From Ceratobasidium sp. AG-K (Eukaryota; Basidiomycota; Agaricomycetes; Cantharellales; Ceratobasidiaceae), in the NCBI GenBank assembly GCA_037039685.1, contig JAWNGF010000009.1, positions 2,046,001 through 2,110,000 of the forward strand: DNA of 64,000 bases. Reading direction: 5' to 3'. Positions 31,901 to 44,300 of this stretch are shown piece after piece. The translations under genes were made by a program, and so were the position numbers. Position 1 is the stretch's first letter. Each line of letters starts with the position of its first letter. Below the pieces are notes generated by a model. That model saw nothing but the letters and a program-made list of their open reading frames with translations. It ran no database searches and had not been told where the DNA came from.

Positions 31901-34060
31901 GCCGATCGCTGCCTCGGGGCAGGCCCATACGCATCCGGTCCATCCAACGACGGGCGTCTCGCATCCATCATCGGCCGCCCCATCCCATCAAACGAAGGCC
32001 TCCGACCATCCATCGGTCTCCCCAGCCCATCAAACGACGGCCGGCGCGCACTATCAAACGACGGCCTCCGCGCATCAATCCGAATCGGACCCTCGACCTC
32101 TTCGTTGCCATTGTTCCGTCCGAGCTTGAACCCCATCACCCGTGGTTTCTTGTCTTTATCTTTTTCGGGAGATTCGACGACGCGGCCGTGCCTGTCTACA
32201 CGGATCCCGACGGGGACTTGGCCTGGGGGTGGGAGGTGTGCTTCGTGGCTTGTGCGAGAGGTTTGGAATTCGTGCGAGGGTCGGGGGTGTGGTTGGGGTT
32301 GAGATTGCGAGGGGCGGCGGAGGCGGTCAAAGCTGAGACCTCGGAAGCCGGACTTGGTGGGTGGAGCTGAAGTGGGTTCGGGGTAACGTCCTGGGCCAGA
32401 AGTGGGCGGGAACGACGCCGAGGGAGGCGGGTAGTGGACATCTTGAGACGCAGTACTCCCCTTGCGCGTACGGCCAAACAACCCGGCAATCCTGTTGCCC
32501 CATTTAGTTCGCGACGGAATGCGCTCGAGTTGAGGACCGGCATTGACGACAGGGATACCGTTGAACGTATTCGTCGTCGGACCCGAGTTGATGATCCCCT
32601 CTCGTCCGAGGAGACTTTCGGCCGTGTCCCAGCCGGGTCGGTTCCTGCTCTGGCTACGCTCCCTTTGCCCCCGCTCGCGTTCGCCCGTCCTCCCCCGTCC
32701 TCGCGTAGGCTTGGACGGTACAGGCGGATCGCTTGTTTTCGTCGGTCGGACATAGGGTTGGTTGGGTGGATACACATTAGGCTGTAACAAAATTAAGCGC
32801 CGAGTGAAATTAATAGCAATTTACGCACCTGGGCTGGCAACGTCCCTGTGCTCGAAGATTTAACATGACCACCCTTGGACTTGGACTTTTCCCGAGTCGG
32901 CATCGCATGTGAAGGTCCGTAACCGCCTGGAAGCGCATAGGCCTGAGCAGGGGGCGCGCCCGCCCGCGCACTGGGCATGGGATTGGCGCCCGAAGCTTGC
33001 CCTGGCAACCCAGGCAACGGATTCTTGTCGAGTTTTTTCCGGGCGGCTGCGACGGCGGGGTGGTCCCGACCTCCACCACCGAGCTGCGAAGCGTGAGTCG
33101 AGGGTTTGCCTGGACAGGTCAGGATGTGTCATGGGAATAGCTGATGACATACCTGGGTTGGTGCTCGCAAACAGACTGGGGTATCCTGCCGAAGTGGGTG
33201 CGCGTGGGTCGAAATAGGACGAGGGCGTGGCCTGGGGCGCTTGTTGGTTGGACGCGTAGGGGCTGACTTGGGGCGCATAGGGATTGGCTGAGCCAGGAGG
33301 GGCGCCGTAGTAGGGGTGGGAAGCGCCGAGTGGGGGTGGGCCAGCGCCCGGGGCATAGGCAGCGTACGAGTAGCCGTTCTGGGAGGGATTGGCAGGCGAT
33401 GCATACGGATGGGGTGGCATGTTTGGCAGCGAAGTGCTGGCCGAGGGTTTATGGGCTTCGTATTAGAAAATAATGGTAAAGTACGGATTAGAAGAATGTA
33501 TGGTGGTTGTCGAGAGAGGATGACGTTGGGCACGAGGCAAGCACGCCAAGTGTTTCATTCGAAGCAAATAATAGACAGACGATCAGCGCCAGCTCATACG
33601 AGAGAAATATAGACGTACCCCGCTTCGACCCTGCTGACCCAAACATCCCCTGCACAGGCTTTGTCTTGCCGTATCCAGTCACGTATTCGTCCGACGACTC
33701 TTCGCCCTGCGTTGTGTCCGAATCCAATCCCGCTGCTCGCCGTCGACTCCGCCGTGCTTGGTCAGCCGTCGCCCGCTGCTTTGCCTTTTCCTTGGACCCG
33801 CTCTTTGGTGGTCGACCCACCTTTTCCGCGCTTAGGCTTCGCGGACGCAGGTTGGCGCTGAGCTTGGCCGCATTGAACTCGGTATTCGCATCCGTCTCCG
33901 AGTCAATCTGCCGCTGCATCTCCGCCTCTTCGGGATCAATCACTCGTCGCGGGTGTTGTGCGTACATGGCGGGCGTAGTGCCCTGTGTCTTGACTTTGGA
34001 TGTCCACTGGGCAGTCACAGAGGAGTTGGTGAATGGAGTAAACCGCAAGTCCAAGCCCAT
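28996..34060 (-). CDS. Long disordered protein with C-terminal NADAR domain
   Basis: Exons 34060-33619, 33455-33153, 33109-32829, 32781-30719, 30668-29197 and 29150-28996 give 1571 residues. Most of the chain is low-complexity: Pro/Gly/Tyr-rich start, basic Ser-rich stretches, repeated RRPSFDG-type units (about 31940-32090), KDPYSS repeats (31690-31800), and Met-Pro-Pro-rich repeats such as GGMPPP (31400-31520). Then come charged helical segments with Trp-rich blocks (FNGFPTWVNWDLF; FGYLWDDGYRHHDWRW). The C-terminus is a NADAR (YbiA-like) domain: PFSMTSPHALEYEGKLYPSA, then HLWHALRFL, MEKMDEVLALKFTQYP and, after a splice, LLYMWDGPWGAGADLKGPNN and LGKAIMRCRDRL. NADAR domains act in NAD/ADP-ribose or riboflavin-intermediate chemistry as N-glycosidases. 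The join at 30669-30718 is taken as a 50-nt intron; without it there is a frameshift. Function of the long N-terminus is unknown. Confidence 0.8.
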
Positions 34061-34226
34061 CGGCTGGACAAGGCGTGCTGATTATGAGATGGATGTGTGT
34101 GGTGTGCGTGTGTGATCTAGAGACGATAGCTCGCCCAATTCACTGCGAGCCGCGTGTTAGCATGGAGCCTAGTGGGCACCAGTGTAAACAAAGTTGATTA
34201 AGTCACGTGGGCGGGCGCCACCCGGT
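34061..34226. other. 5' flank of NADAR gene
   Basis: Short gap that should hold the NADAR gene promoter; the transposon at 34235 begins 175 bp upstream of the ATG. Confidence 0.4.
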
Positions 34227-34234
34227 ACCGTGAG

Positions 34235-35701
34235 TAGGCCTCCGAAAGAAACCGTTTGTATGTAAGTTACCAAAAAAGCGCGGTGTAAGCATGTGTAAGT
34301 TACGCAGACAAACAGGTAACATTCAACATGACTAAGCTATATTACAAATCCACACTCTAACATGCAAGACTCGAAATGTCCACCCATTGACGCTTTTGGG
34401 GGGGTAAGTTATCCCCGACAGCTTGCCCGGGTGAACGAGAGTGTTGAAACTCAATAATAGCTTCGTCTGAGACCAGGTCAAACAGCAATCTTGATGACAG
34501 TGTAACACCATCAGTGGACTCGACCTCAAAGTGGTGCGGGCTGCCTTGCATGGGCTGTGGCGTATCACAATCGTCATATGCCAAATCCTCAAATACCGGA
34601 ATGTCCTCTGGCTACTGTACAGCTGGATCCTCGACGTCTTGAACACTGGTGCTCTCGCTTACGGCTGATGAAATGGGATCCATGGCACCCCTCACAACCG
34701 GCGGCAGGTCAGCGAACCTAACGGTTGGACGTAAGGTTGGAGAAGGCTATAATTAAATGAATTCTCTTTGTAGTATGTTAATAAATAGCTGCACTTACTG
34801 GGTTATTGTGCTTCTCCTTGCGCTTACAGTGTTGTCGAATTGTGGTCATGTCGATTAGCGTTGAAACCTTCTGTGAGGCGCACTCGGGTGAGTTCAGCTT
34901 GGTGAGTGTTGACATTGTTCGCTCCTCGGCCATAGAATTAGGCACGATGATGGTCAAAATAACGCTCAAGTGCTCCAGGAGTTCTGCCATAGGTCACTAT
35001 TGAGATTGCCGCATTTACCAGTGTGACGCAGAATGCGAACTGCTATCCTAGGCTCACCCCATGACCAATCACACCCAGGACCCCTGCGGCGAACCCGTTG
35101 GTGGGATGAATCAATAATCAAGTGATACGGGATAGTTAATTTATCAAGGGGATCATCACGAGTACGCCCACTCTCCACTTCCGAATCCAGCAAATCGTCT
35201 TCCGGGTCTGCTGGATCGTGTGGGTACCGTATGAAAAGGACAGCAGGAGTATACCTTATAGGTGGAAATGTATATTTAGTTTTCACTCACGCGCACCGCA
35301 CCCGCTCGTCTTGAAGCGCTCACTGTCGCGCTGGGTCGCTTCCTTTGAGGGGTTTGACCGTTCCGCCTTCCATTACGCCGCGAATTAGATTGCTTTTTGG
35401 TTGACTTCGAGAGTGACCGGGAGCTCGGCTTAAGAAGCCGGGTCAAGAGACACTGCACAGCCTTTTTTTTGCGGTCAAATGTTGGTATAGGGGTGCGACA
35501 TCGAGTAGAGCAACGTCGTGGCTGAGTGCAAGTGGCGAATGTCGGTTTCCTCGCCTGTATGCGACTCGATGACTAAGTACCGGAGTCACGTGGAACGTTC
35601 TAGCGAAACCTGTAAGTTACTGGAAGTAACCGGCAAATGCACCGGTTTAGAAGTGTTTGTAAGCTACCGGTAAGCGATTTCCGGTTTCTTACGGAGCCCT
35701 A
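34235..35701. mobile_element. Internally deleted hAT element, 1467 bp
   Basis: Left end TAGGCCTCCGAAAGAAACCG and right end (reverse complement) TAGGGCTCCGTAAGAAACCG differ at two of 20 positions. Outside them are identical 8-bp target-site copies ACCGTGAG at 34227-34234 and 35702-35709. GTAAGTTAC occurs repeatedly near both ends (34262, 34295, 35612), as subterminal transposase-binding repeats often do. Only fragments of a transposase remain inside. It belongs to a different hAT family from the element at 6771-10131. Confidence 0.88.
34778..34990 (-). pseudogene. hAT transposase C-terminal fragment
   Basis: The frame reads LLEHLSVILTIIVPNSMAEE, then RTMSTLTKLNSP, matching the hAT dimerisation block (small-residue/Pro-Ser then ER-x-FS-like). 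Upstream frames 34966-35286 (acidic) and 35276-35458 (Lys/Arg-rich) may be other remnants of the same gene. The catalytic core is missing, in agreement with an internal deletion, so the element must depend on a transposase from elsewhere. Confidence 0.65.
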
Positions 35702-35710
35702 ACCGTGAGA

Positions 35711-35958
35711 CAGTGTTGTCAATTGTGGGTCAGTGACCCCAGCTTGACCCGGTTTCCGGGGTCCGACCGCTACCTGTATCTTGTCCGTAGCTGGGTTTTC
35801 AGCACCGAGACTTCTTATAGTAGCCCAAATCCCTTCTACGGGAGCAATCAATTAAAACTAGTTGAGCTGTTTTTCAGTCAGATGATGAGGTACGAGCAAA
35901 GGCAAGACCCCGGAAACCGGGTCAAGCTGGGGTCACTGACCCCCAATTGACGCCACTG
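35711..35958. mobile_element. hAT-type MITE, 248 bp, inserted at the edge of the previous element
   Basis: The outer about 50 bp form inverted repeats (left starts CAGTGTTGTCAATTGTGGGT, right reverse complement CAGTGGCGTCAATTGGGGGT; then CAGTGACCCCAGCTTGACCC in both). Perfect 8-bp duplications CCGTGAGA flank it at 35703-35710 and 35959-35966. There is no coding capacity. The duplication overlaps the ACCGTGAG target copy of the neighbouring hAT element by seven bases. Confidence 0.92.
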
Positions 35959-35966
35959 CCGTGAGA

Positions 35967-38900
35967 TATCGTCGGCGCCTAATAGGCGGGTGCAAGCAAC
36001 CTCGATCACATCACAAATTGCCGGTGGCGTCAGTACCCCAACAAGATATCGCACGCCCGCACCCCCGCCCCGAGTACTACTCACGATATATCAATGCCCG
36101 ATGATAGAAGTTAATATATGCGTTGCTATGAGCCGATCATAATGCCAAAAAGAGCGTAGGAACGAAATGCGACAGGGTAGCGCCCACAGATGCACTAGAA
36201 GGCGGCAGATATCTTGTTTATGTACCCTACACTAGCTGACAAGGGTTTTCGTACGGACTCACGGAGGTTGGGGTAGGTTAAATGGCCCTGTAGTTGTGGG
36301 AATATGGGCGTCGAGCCTGATCAAATTGAAGTACTTTCTAGGCGACGCCTTGCTTTTCGTCGCCCATAACTCTGCAATTGCGCCACCGATTTGCAGGCTT
36401 TTTAGCCCTGTCGATTCGTGCAACGTATCGTTAGAGCTCTTACTGTGCATACAAATTGGAATGTCCCCGCAGTCTATTGTTCTACCCCCGTTCGGCAGAC
36501 CCGCAGGTAAACCCTGCATTACTCCGCCCCCGTGGTCGGTGGCATTGCAATCAGCCTCCAGTGACTCATATGGTTTGTACAATACACTTCCAAGATATTC
36601 GCGCGTTCGCGAGATTCCGATACAGAAGCACCAGGGACCAATTCAAAGCCGTCGTCTACTTGTAGCCTACCAATGCGCATGGAACGGAAGTCTGGCGTAC
36701 GCGCCTTGAATGGTGACAAACTGCTAGCTAGCTTGAAACATTGTTGTGCAGTGCCCTTTAGACTCGCCAATTGGTCTCCAGCTCTCCCAACAGATGTTTT
36801 GTCCCTCTTCTCGTCCGTTTGTGATAATTCGACGATTCTCACCCGATCATGACACGTTAATCGGACAGCCGCTGGTATGAGTCTAAGCCCTGAATCTCAA
36901 TACGCGACTTGTACCCTCGTGCCGTGACCGCTGCCCTGTTGATAGCCTGCCTCTCCATCCACCAGTCCCACTTCGTGATTGGCTTTAACCACGGAAACAC
37001 GTGTGTCACCCAAAACTATGGTTCGTGGCAAGGGCCACGACAAAAACCGACGACGAAGACTCCGATGAGAGAATGATGAACACCTTTGGGGACGGATAGT
37101 CTTGGGTCATACGAAGCCGTTAGCGAACAAACAAACATACACAAGCGCAAGGAAGCTGGCGAACCCCCCCCCCCCCCCCCCCCCGAGCTGCGAGGCGTAC
37201 TGCAGCCATAAACACAGGTATTTCCGACAAAATCAAAGTATTCTTGTCTCGTTGCGAGTGCCTTAAGGGAACCAACTCATGCTTTGCACGGAAACCTTAC
37301 GATTGTGTAACTGAAAGTTCGCGATTTCCCGAAATTCACGCATCGGCACTTGGCGCTGGGCTCGCATAACGTAGTATCACTGGCCGGTACCACTCGGTCA
37401 AGGGGGCTTGACTTGGAACCGGGGTTTGGGGAGAATCCACGCTATATTGATTAGAAGAGCCAAACGTACCATTTTTTAGAATCGTTGTAATACAAAGCAC
37501 GATCGCTCTTTGAACAAAACCTATTCATTCAAAATAACAAACAGGAAGCTCTATGTGTTCCTAATTTATCTGAATCTTGATCCTCCTAATGAAAGATGCC
37601 ATGATGGGGTGTTCTCGCTGGTAACGCTATCGGTTCCTGAACGCAGATCTAATAGTTCGTGAGGGCTTTTGAACCAGCTATCAACGCGATATTGAACACG
37701 CTTGCGAAAAGCCATCTCCCGTTCTTAAGCCCAGTTTCGTACACTATACGCACGTTCTCCCTGGCACACACTCTAGTTACGTGTGTTTGTTGCCCACTCC
37801 TGCTGTTTCCTTTGCATATGATCACTACTTCCGTTCTAAGATCCTTTAGCCTCATACAATGCGTGTCGTATTTCGAGCGATCCGATTCCGCAAGGCTTGA
37901 GCCGAGGCAATGACACAACGGATCTTGGGGTTGACCTTATGAAACATAATGCCTTTCCAAACAGGGCAATCGCTGCAATCTGGTGCCCAAAGAACCCCAT
38001 ACTAGTTATTTGTCTAACGCAGTTTTATATCGTTTGGTATGGCCTATCTGCCCCTATCCCCTTGTGCGCATGCGAAGCTAATTGAGATACTCCAGTCCGT
38101 CTAGGATTGTGTATTAGTGCGCTGCTCGCATATTACAGATATGTACCTTTCCAAGATGCTGACGTATTAGCGGAGTTATTGTTGTGGCAACCTTCCGCTG
38201 ATTCAGTGATACCGGAGCCCCTTTCTGGTACATCCCAGCATAAAAAATGCCACGTTCAGAAATTGATCTCAATCAAAACTCATGTGCTCACAACTGAAAG
38301 CTCACCGCATGCAACTCTCCGATGGGCACGGTACGATATCCGGGCAGCCAAACCATCCAATAAATACCATACCATGTCTCACGTCTTGCTCATGATATTC
38401 GACCCCTCGGCCGAATCTGTTAATCGAACCAAAGAAAGCGTGATTTGCTTCCGCTATATGATTCATTCAATGTGCTGCAGTATCCCGTGCTGGACATTTA
38501 CTATTTTGTGCTCATGCGGTTGGTTAGTACCGGATGCCTTTTCAGTCTCTAGATTCTTTTGTCACACTCATCCTTTTTGTTTATCATTTTCAGTGTACTA
38601 TTGTTGGACTTGGTCGACGTGGCCGTCTCTGTGTACACTAGTATCGACTACGTGTCCAACAGTAGCGCTCGTCAAGTAATCAACGTCGATCGCGAAAGGA
38701 ACACTGAAAACGTGGCTCTTGTATATGCGAGGTACGCCCCCCTCTAAGACTGGTTTAGCCACTCCCACCTAATCACGAAGTTCCCCAACACAGTGGAAAA
38801 CCATTCCGGGGGAAGGCTTCGGCCGTTGTGCAGGTTGAATCGTCCGTGGTCTAGCTGGGTACCAAACAGCTAGATGGGATTGCATGTAGAAACACGAGGT

Positions 38901-40279
38901 CGCCGACGTTTCATTGGGAGATGCAAATGCATGTTAGCTCAGCCCGCGTGTAGTGTATAATTTCGACTGCGTTACATGGCGACTGAGTGGAAACTCGGAA
39001 GCAAATCCATAGGCGTTGACTGATATCTGTATACATAGGTCCTGCACCATTTCTCAGACCCGAATGCCCCATGTAATCAATTGGGTTTTGGCGCGTAACA
39101 CCCATAATTTCTATGCAATCAAAGAAAGACAGCTATAGGTGACGAAGCTTGAAACAGGTTGACTTCCTGCTAAGCTGAAACGAACTCGCGAGACTGGAGA
39201 TAGGCATGCAGCGCAAATGCGGGACATCCCAGAGGACGGGAGTGCCCCAGAAACTCATATCATTTCACTAAAGAGAGCCAGGAGCCAGAGTATATATGTG
39301 CCCGTAATTGAGCCTTAAGGCTTCAGCCGTTTTCCAAGTCGAAGTTTCCCCAAGCTAGCCAAATGCCAAACAACCGAATATGATTCTAGGTCAAAGTCTG
39401 AAGTCTTCAGCAGTCCGCCAATCGAGGCATACGTTAGCCCAACAACATGCAATGTGTAGCCTTGCCCGCATTACGTGACAGAATTTGAATGTGAGAGTGT
39501 TCGGAAGCACCGCTACGCTCCTTAGCTTGGATACACTATAGTATTCAAGCGAGAATGGATCCACATAGATAAGCACGCAATACAACCGCGACGACTACCA
39601 GGGGGCAGGAACGTTCCCAGCTAATTTCATGATCCCGCTGACGAAGGCTGGTCGCGTGAATGCTCCTGCGTGTACCGTGACCAACAACTGAGGTGAATCC
39701 ACCCAGCCTCGGAGGATTACCCGCTTTCGTCGGTTGGGACTAGGTTTGAGTAGAGGACCAAGCCAAATTCGAATTTGCTCCTCAATCCTGTCGAGTACTC
39801 AGGAGATCCTCCAATGTTCTTGGGAGCGCCCTAGCACTCTTGCACGCTCGATGACAAACTTGTTTGGGAACTAGGTGAGGTGGGCACCAGGCCATGGACT
39901 AGGTCACGTGTGAATGAGACTGCCGCCCTCGGCTGCATGAGAGGCTCCGGAACGGGCCGGCCACGGCGTCTAACTAATTTGACATTCACGGCTTTGAGCG
40001 CATTGCACACGCTGGCGTCTAGCTCCTCCTTTCCCTCTTGCGTCTTTTGAAAGATATACCCAGAGATCTTGTCGAAACGATCGAGAAATACTATTCTGAG
40101 TCGGTGCTTTATCTCCCAGTCCGCGAATTCAACAAAACTCCCCTATAACCTATGGCATACCCGCCAAACCTAGTGGCGCTACTGATCGCGACACAGCGCC
40201 TGACCAACGAACACTATCTCCTATAAGTGATTTTATAGTCCACCTATGCGCCGAGCTTACAGATTCGTCGCCGTAACAA
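35967..40279. other. Gene-poor DNA, no supported gene
   Basis: Open frames are short and mostly unlike protein families. Two deserve mention: the minus strand at 36842-36259 reads as two overlapping 107-codon frames with reasonable composition, and the plus strand at 38107-38679 (190 codons) is followed by an intron-like TTTTCAG and a frame with LLLDLVDVAVSVYTSIDYVS. I cannot place either in a family; both may be decayed genes. Confidence 0.35.
37164..37184 (+). repeat. Poly-C tract of 21
   Basis: Uninterrupted run of 21 C (G on the other strand) in intergenic DNA. Length may be inexact because such runs are difficult to sequence. Confidence 0.9.
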
Positions 40280-41260
40280 CTTCCCCTTACCCAAGCCCCT
40301 AAATGCGAGACTTTTGATTCGTCCACATCACGCGGACCCCATCAATCACCTTTGTCGCCCGCGCTACAGCAATTCAAACCCAGACGGTCTTTTTCTCTCC
40401 ATATACCCGGCCGACAACTCGTCTTTTGTCTCTATCCCCCCTTGTCGCTGAAATAGTTGCCACTCAGTGCTGAGCTAGTAAAATTGCACCATCGACAAGA
40501 TTTCCGGCTCTCGCTTGTTGACCCATGCTGTTCGGTTGCGTTTCATTTAGTTCCCACCCCCTGTACATGTGGTGAGTGGCCTCAACTCTACTTCGCAATG
40601 CTCCTCTCCCTAGCTTTGTCCTCGACGTCAACTGACCAGAGGTATGGCCTTGATCCCTGCCTCGCTCACGGATATCGTACTGAGAACTGCTGAATTTATT
40701 TACGTGACTCGAAACTATACCATGTCACTTTCTAGTACTCTAGCCCGATTACAACCGATGCTAGCCAGACTTAGCGCAAGTACCATGCTTTGCTTGGGCG
40801 TACTCCTATCTCATTAAGAAACGCTCCCCGCCCGACCTGGAATCAACGAAGTATGCCATCTTGAAGTACCCTAACTTGGTTCTAGGCTCAAATCTTCACT
40901 AAATTGAGATAAGTATTCCAGTTATGGTCTGTTCACCATTTCTCACTGGATCCCATTTCATTTGGTTCAAAGGCACCAAAACTCAGAGCTCCCAACTACT
41001 CTAGCCCAGTTCTGCAGCCAAAAACAGGCAAAGCAAGTAATCACCTCACCATTCCACACCATCGCTCATCAATGACACTTATTTGTTCGATTCGAAAGTA
41101 AGAAATCACCTCACTTCGCCGGCTTAATTTGGGGCTCAGCACTTACTAACTCAATCCAGTGTGATTCCCGCCCATTCTTCATGGCCACCATCTTGTCGAG
41201 AACCATGCCCGGTATGACTCGGCAAAACGGCATGCCCATATCTAGAACTCTCCTGCCCAA
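40280..41260 (+). repeat. Diverged noncoding repeat, copy a
   Basis: Matches 43005-44300 in order. Shared landmarks: GCCCCTAAATGCGAG, CTTTTGATTCGTCCA, TCCCACCCCCTGTACATGTG, CGCCATTTCTCACTG-like text, CATGCCCATATCTAG. No coding frame is kept between copies, so this is an old noncoding or mobile-element-derived repeat. Confidence 0.7.
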
Positions 41261-43004
41261 ATGGTTCAAACACCTTTAGATATTCAATCACGCCAACAGT
41301 CCTCGAATATCTTATTGTCCTACCATTTCATTTCGAGCGGATGCACATCCTGCTCGAAGCGCGAGTACATCCAAAATCAGCCCTTGGTACATCGCTCGGC
41401 TCCTTCAGTCCTTCTTGAAAGGAAGGTACCCAACCCAATTTTCTCATTTGAATCTAACTCGCCATTTCACTCTGATTCATCCTCTGCATGAATCGAAAGC
41501 GAGGTATGTCCAAATTAATAATCCCCCATTTTACATCATTTCAGCAACTCCGGCCGTTACCTTATGTAGCACATTCCTCGCTAACTCCTCAGCGTGAATA
41601 TATCATCGTATGAATCCAAGCAAAATGGTAAGTTTAAATCCAAAAATACCCCTTGTTAAAATATCAGGTCGACATTGCACAAGCCGCTTTGGGTGTTGCA
41701 AGACTGTGGCGCATATCTGATGCGCATCTGGCTGCACCCAGCCCACCGAACTAACCGCCTCACTTAAGTCCCCTACTAACATCCCTTACGCCTTCGTTCC
41801 AATCACGCTGATCAGACGAGGCCGGTGCCTATCCATCGCCCATCGTCCCCAAATGAGCATCGGGTCCGCTCTGCTACATACCTTGCTCGACTAGGGCAGT
41901 ACGGCAACGTAGAATAGCGACTGCGTTGGCTTCAAGATATAAGGGCGCTGCCGAGTTTCAAGGTGGAAATCAGATTAATTGAGATAGAAGGCCAAGAATC
42001 ACAGAGGCGCGCGTAAGGGGAGGGTAATTAGCGCCATGTGCTTATGCTCATATTTTCGAACTCCGACTCAACCGCTCGAGGCTGTCGAGTCAACCTTGCT
42101 ACTGACCCCTCAACTTCGATCGCTATACCTATTATCGGAGCCTGACTGTCCTTTACACTCCTTTTCTAACCCAAGTAGGACGGAAACGTGGAAGCCAAGC
42201 CGATCGAACGTTCGACTGATAATTCGGCGTTACAACGATCCCCGAGCTCTCATGGATGGTAGGTGGTCATTGGGGATTTCTGACTATCGAGGCGATATCT
42301 CCGGCGTGAAATACCGAGCGAACTGACTAGGTAAGATCGAGTTGCCGGGGTATTCGAATCACCCAGCCGAGGCAGAACCGCTTATATAATCGGAGACGTA
42401 GTCTCACTGGGCGTTCTTGAGAGAGGCACAAGGATAAGGGAGCGGAGTTCAAATGATGTGTTGGTTGTATTATCTCCTGAACCCGGAAGAGAAGCATTTC
42501 GGAGGTAGTTCCATTGACAAATGGGCATGGCGATAGGATTGATTCGCCGACGAACTCGCGGCTCGCTCATTGCAATCCCTTCGAATGAATTTACACTCAT
42601 ACATGGTGTGAATGAGCCGCACCATCGATTTTATCGCAAAGGCGGTAGTCGATAGACACATAAGGTCCTCTGAGAAACTCGTATACTTGGGTTCACCGAA
42701 GGATTTTGATGAGTGTAAGTTATGTGCTTGCACCCCCGGCAGCAGTAAGCTTCAACTGGTGTCAGTTGCTTCGGGGTGACCAGGGTGTGGAGGAGACACA
42801 GTATGTGTGGAGGTCGATTTCTTTTGTCTCCAACTCGGGTGTATGCTATCGGCCGTTCATGAGCTACTACATCCTACAAACTACCTACCGGAACGAGCCG
42901 CACTATCCAACGTAGCTCGGCACCTCATTAATTAACAAAATCTCCTACAAGTTGTTTTCTAGCTCATCTATGTGTCTAGCCTACTAGAGACTCCTTGCTA
43001 TAAC
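41261..43004. other. Noncoding stretch between repeat copies
   Basis: No gene supported. Around 41831-41922 is a short block also found at 49620-49708. Confidence 0.4.
41831..41922 (+). repeat. Short dispersed repeat, copy a
   Basis: About 90 bp with TCTGCTACATA and GGCAACGTAGAATAGCG-like text, matching 49620-49708 with scattered differences. Confidence 0.6.
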
Positions 43005-44300
43005 ATCCTGGAGCCCCTAAATGCGAGGCTTTTGATTCGTCCATGTCACGCGAGACCCCATCAATCGCCTCCGTTGACACCTGCTCTGCAGAAATTCGAA
43101 CTCGGACCATCTTTGTTTCTTGATATACCCACCTAACTGTTGCAATTAGTGCGATTTGCCGAGCTAATGAGAACCTATTTGCAGCTACGTGATGAGCAAC
43201 ATAAATAAGCAAGAAATAATGGAGAGCATACCCCAGTTCGTGCTACTTAGAAGTAGAGAACCGAGGCTCAACTGACAAGACATGGGTCTATAACGAACGG
43301 ACGCGGACAGATCCCGGCCATATGGTTGTATGCTATAGCCACGAGTGAAACTAAATTCCAACCCAGATGCCTGGTCTTTTTTGTGTCTGTCTCTCCACCG
43401 TTTCAGCGAAAACCGCGGTGCTAATTGAGGCCCGTGAGGGCTCGTTTACGCCAGCGAGCGCTTGCTAGCACGTGCGGTTTTTGCTGAGGTTGCTGAAATG
43501 CTCGTTACGATAAAATTTCCAGCTCTTGCTCCTCGACGCGTACTGTTCGGCCGGGTTTCATTCAGGTCCCACCCCCTGTACATGTGGTCAGTAGCCCGGA
43601 ACCGGTCTCGCAGTGCTCCTCTACCCGGTAATATACTCGACCCCAACTAACTGGAGTTAAGTTCCAAACCCTTCCCTCGCTCGCTGATATCATATAGGGA
43701 ATCATCGAGCGTGTTTTACGCGGCCTTAAACTATGATGTGATACTCCTTGGTACCTAGCCCGATTACGACTGGCTCTAGTCATACTAAGCGCAAGTGTCC
43801 TACTTTTCTTGCGTTCGTTCTCGTTTCGCTGAGGCACGTTCATTGTTACACTGGAATGCGGTGATATACGCCACCTTGAAGTGTTCTAACATGGTCCTGG
43901 GTTCTGAATACGCAAAGGGCATTCAGGTCATACCCATGCCTGTTCGCCATTTCTCACTGAGCACCCTCTCGCTCGGTTTGAAAGTACTAAAACGTAGGAT
44001 TGCGTAGCACTCTAGTCTAATTATGCAGCCGCAACTAGCCCAAGGCAAGTAATCTTCTCACCACTGCACACTATCGCTCACCAAGGGTTACTTTTTCGAT
44101 CCAAAAGTAACAAGCAAAAAAGCGAAAACAAAAACAAAAACACCCCATTTCACTGGCTCGACATTAGGGCTGTCACTTACTTGCTGAAAGTAAGCAGTGC
44201 CAAGCGTATTTCTTGCACATTATTCATTACTGCTAGTCATTAAGAACCGTCCCTAGTATGACCCGGCAAAACAGCATGCCCATATCTAGTATTCGTCCCA
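43005..44300 (+). repeat. Diverged noncoding repeat, copy b
   Basis: Second copy of the repeat at 40280-41260, same orientation, with small indels, including an A-rich tract near 44107-44140 that copy a lacks. Confidence 0.7.

Noticed and set aside
33488..34060. Separate gene upstream of the NADAR gene
   Set aside because: The donor at 33618 and acceptor at 33456 join it in frame to the next exon, so it is the 5' exon of the same gene.
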